Below are positions 62,697 through 64,000 of a DNA stretch of 64,000 bases, in pieces. The notes below the pieces were generated by a model. The model had not been told where the DNA came from, did no database searches, and saw nothing but the letters and a program-made list of their open reading frames with translations. The translations under genes were made by a program, and so were the position numbers. The number at the start of each line of letters is the position of its first letter. Positions within the stretch are counted from its first letter, which is position 1. Source of the stretch: Marinifilum flexuosum (GTDB lineage: Bacteria > Bacteroidota > Bacteroidia > Bacteroidales > Marinifilaceae); contig NZ_RAPQ01000012.1 in the NCBI RefSeq assembly GCF_003610555.1, positions 62,001 to 126,000 of the forward strand, written 5' to 3'.

Positions 62697-64000
62697 ATGA
62701 AGGTATCGTACAAATGGCTGAAAGATTATATTGACATTGATCTTTCTCCTGCAGAAATGGATGAGATTCTAACTCAAATTGGATTGGAAGTTGGCGGAAT
62801 TGAAAAATTCCAATCAATTAAAGGAGGTTTAGAAGGATTGGTTATTGGTGAAGTAAAGACTTGCGAACCTCATACCAACTCAGATCATTTGAGCATTACA
62901 AGCGTTGATGTTAACGGCGAAGAACTTTTACCTATTGTTTGCGGTGCACCTAACGTGGCTGCAGGACAAAAAGTAGTGGTTGCCACAGTTGGAACCGTAT
63001 TGTACGATGGAGATGATAGCTTTACCATTAAGAAATCAAAAATTAGAGGTGAACTTTCAATGGGTATGATTTGTGCTGAGGATGAAATCGGACTTGGACA
63101 AGGTCACGATGGAATTATGGTTCTTCCTGAAGATGCTAAAGTAGGAACTCCTGCTGCTGAATACTTCAACATTGAAGATGACTTGACCATTGAAATTGAC
63201 TTGACTCCTAACCGTATTGACGGAGCATCTCACATTGGTGTGGCTCGCGATATGGCTGCATACCTAAAACAGCAAAAAGAGATTGATTACAAAATTCCTT
63301 CGGTTGAAGATTTCAAAGTTGACAACAACAACTTGCCTATCGATGTGAAGGTAGAAAATAACGAGGCTTGCCACCGTTACTCAGGGGTTTGTATCAGCGG
63401 TGTTAAAGTTGCTGAATCTCCAGAGTGGTTGCAAAATCGCCTTAAGGCAATTGGTTTGAGCCCAATCAACAATGTAGTGGATATTACCAACTATGTATTG
63501 TTTGAAACTGGTCAGCCATTGCACGCATTCGACTATGCAAAAACAAATGGTAAAGTAGTTGTAAAAACTCTTGCTGACGGAACATTATTCAATACTTTGG
63601 ATGAAGTTGAAAGAGAATTGAACGAGAAAGATTTGATGATCTGCAACGACGAAGCCCCAATGTGTATTGCAGGTGTATTCGGCGGAATTGAATCAGGCGT
63701 AAGCGAAACAACTACTGATATTTTCTTGGAAAGTGCATATTTCGATTCAGTATTTGTTCGTAAAACTGCACGTCGTCACGGTTTAAATACCGATGCTTCT
63801 TTCCGATTCGAACGTGGAACTGATCCTAACAACACCATCTATGCAATGAAACGCGCTGCTCTTTTGATTAAAGAGATTGCAGGTGGCGAAATTGCATCAG
63901 ATGTTATCGATATTTATCCAAACCCTGTTGAAGATTTTAAAGTAGAGGTAAGCGTTGAGCGTGTCGAAAACTTGATTGGAAAACAGATTGGAAAAGAAAC
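62697..64000 (+). CDS. pheT: Phenylalanyl-tRNA synthetase beta subunit, 3' truncated by the window
   Basis: The frame is open from ATG 62,697 to the window end, giving 434 codons of a family normally about 800 aa. Residues 1-40 are MKVSYKWLKDYIDIDLS and the B1 domain. Residues about 40-155 are the tRNA-binding EMAP-like (Arc1p-like) domain (VIGEVKTCEPHTNSDHLSI, PIVCGAPNVAAGQKV). Then come the B3/B4 domain with LTPNRIDGASHIGVARDMAAYL, INNVVDITNYVLFETGQPLHAFDY, and the start of the B5 domain (VSVERVENLIGKQI). No defects seen. It charges tRNA-Phe together with PheS, which is not in the window upstream. Confidence 0.95.
   Translation, partial: MKVSYKWLKDYIDIDLSPAEMDEILTQIGLEVGGIEKFQSIKGGLEGLVIGEVKTCEPHTNSDHLSITSVDVNGEELLPIVCGAPNVAAGQKVVVATVGTVLYDGDDSFTIKKSKIRGELSMGMICAEDEIGLGQGHDGIMVLPEDAKVGTPAAEYFNIEDDLTIEIDLTPNRIDGASHIGVARDMAAYLKQQKEIDYKIPSVEDFKVDNNNLPIDVKVENNEACHRYSGVCISGVKVAESPEWLQNRLKAIGLSPINNVVDITNYVLFETGQPLHAFDYAKTNGKVVVKTLADGTLFNTLDEVERELNEKDLMICNDEAPMCIAGVFGGIESGVSETTTDIFLESAYFDSVFVRKTARRHGLNTDASFRFERGTDPNNTIYAMKRAALLIKEIAGGEIASDVIDIYPNPVEDFKVEVSVERVENLIGKQIGKE

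Overview
This 64-kb window reads as chromosomal DNA of a member of the Bacteroidota. I infer this from a SusC/SusD pair, the gliding-type ABC genes gldF and gldG, several promoters of the form TTG-N19/20-TAnnTTTG, the AT-rich base composition, and mostly weak ribosome binding sites. Several AT-rich intergenic repeat families fit a Marinilabiliales/Marinifilaceae-like genome, but the genus is a guess.

Layout. (1) 1-8,830: the right end of a prophage. It holds a tail assembly chaperone-like gene cut by the window edge, a tape measure protein, a large tail/baseplate protein, a fibre-like protein, a DUF5675 protein and a holin-like protein. The genes overlap or abut and end at a strong terminator. 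(2) 9,090-22,710: a compact one-strand beta-glucan utilisation operon. It runs from two operator-like repeats through a Nudix-type sugar-sensing regulator, a GPH symporter, cellobiose phosphorylase (GH94), SusC, SusD, GH30 and GH3. (3) 22.8-29.3 kb: an RluA-type pseudouridine synthase and an unknown membrane protein, then a cluster rich in paired cysteines: a MerT-like protein, a SigZ-type ECF sigma factor, an ArsP/DUF318 permease and a 56-aa protein with repeated Cys-Cys motifs. An identical 10-base box followed at fixed spacing by CGMC lies before the MerT-like gene and before a tiny ORF upstream of the permease. (4) 29.4-35 kb: an unknown gene, then a two-gene ATPase plus HNH module that looks like the Septu (PtuA/PtuB) antiphage type, bracketed by copies of intergenic repeats. 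(5) 35-41 kb: small accessory and housekeeping genes (ClpP-fold lipoprotein, LysE exporter, AraC regulator, HPF, CDGSH Fe-S protein, tRNA-Trp, a 48-aa basic protein) and a broken GIY-YIG nuclease gene flanked by REP-like repeats. (6) 41-64 kb: mostly core genes (MsbA-like ABC exporter, purB, NfeD, MgtC, acyl-CoA synthetase, FAH hydrolase, exonuclease, dnaN, gldG/gldF, lpxB, surE, pheT). In this stretch a two-gene cassette, PagL-like outer-membrane deacylase plus DUF2807 lipoprotein, occurs twice in tandem and runs into lpxB.

How the parts work together. In the glucan operon, SusCD would import oligosaccharide across the outer membrane, and the lipoprotein GH30 and GH3 would trim it. The symporter would take up disaccharide, and GH94 would split it to glucose and glucose-1-phosphate while the Nudix regulator senses the sugar state. 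The paired-cysteine cluster looks like a metal or metalloid response under its own ECF factor. The PagL/DUF2807 cassettes sit beside lipid A synthesis genes, suggesting envelope remodelling. The observations I rate highest are the ECF/Cys-Cys cluster with its shared box, the repeat-bracketed Septu-like module, the duplicated PagL/DUF2807 cassette and the GIY-YIG/REP association.
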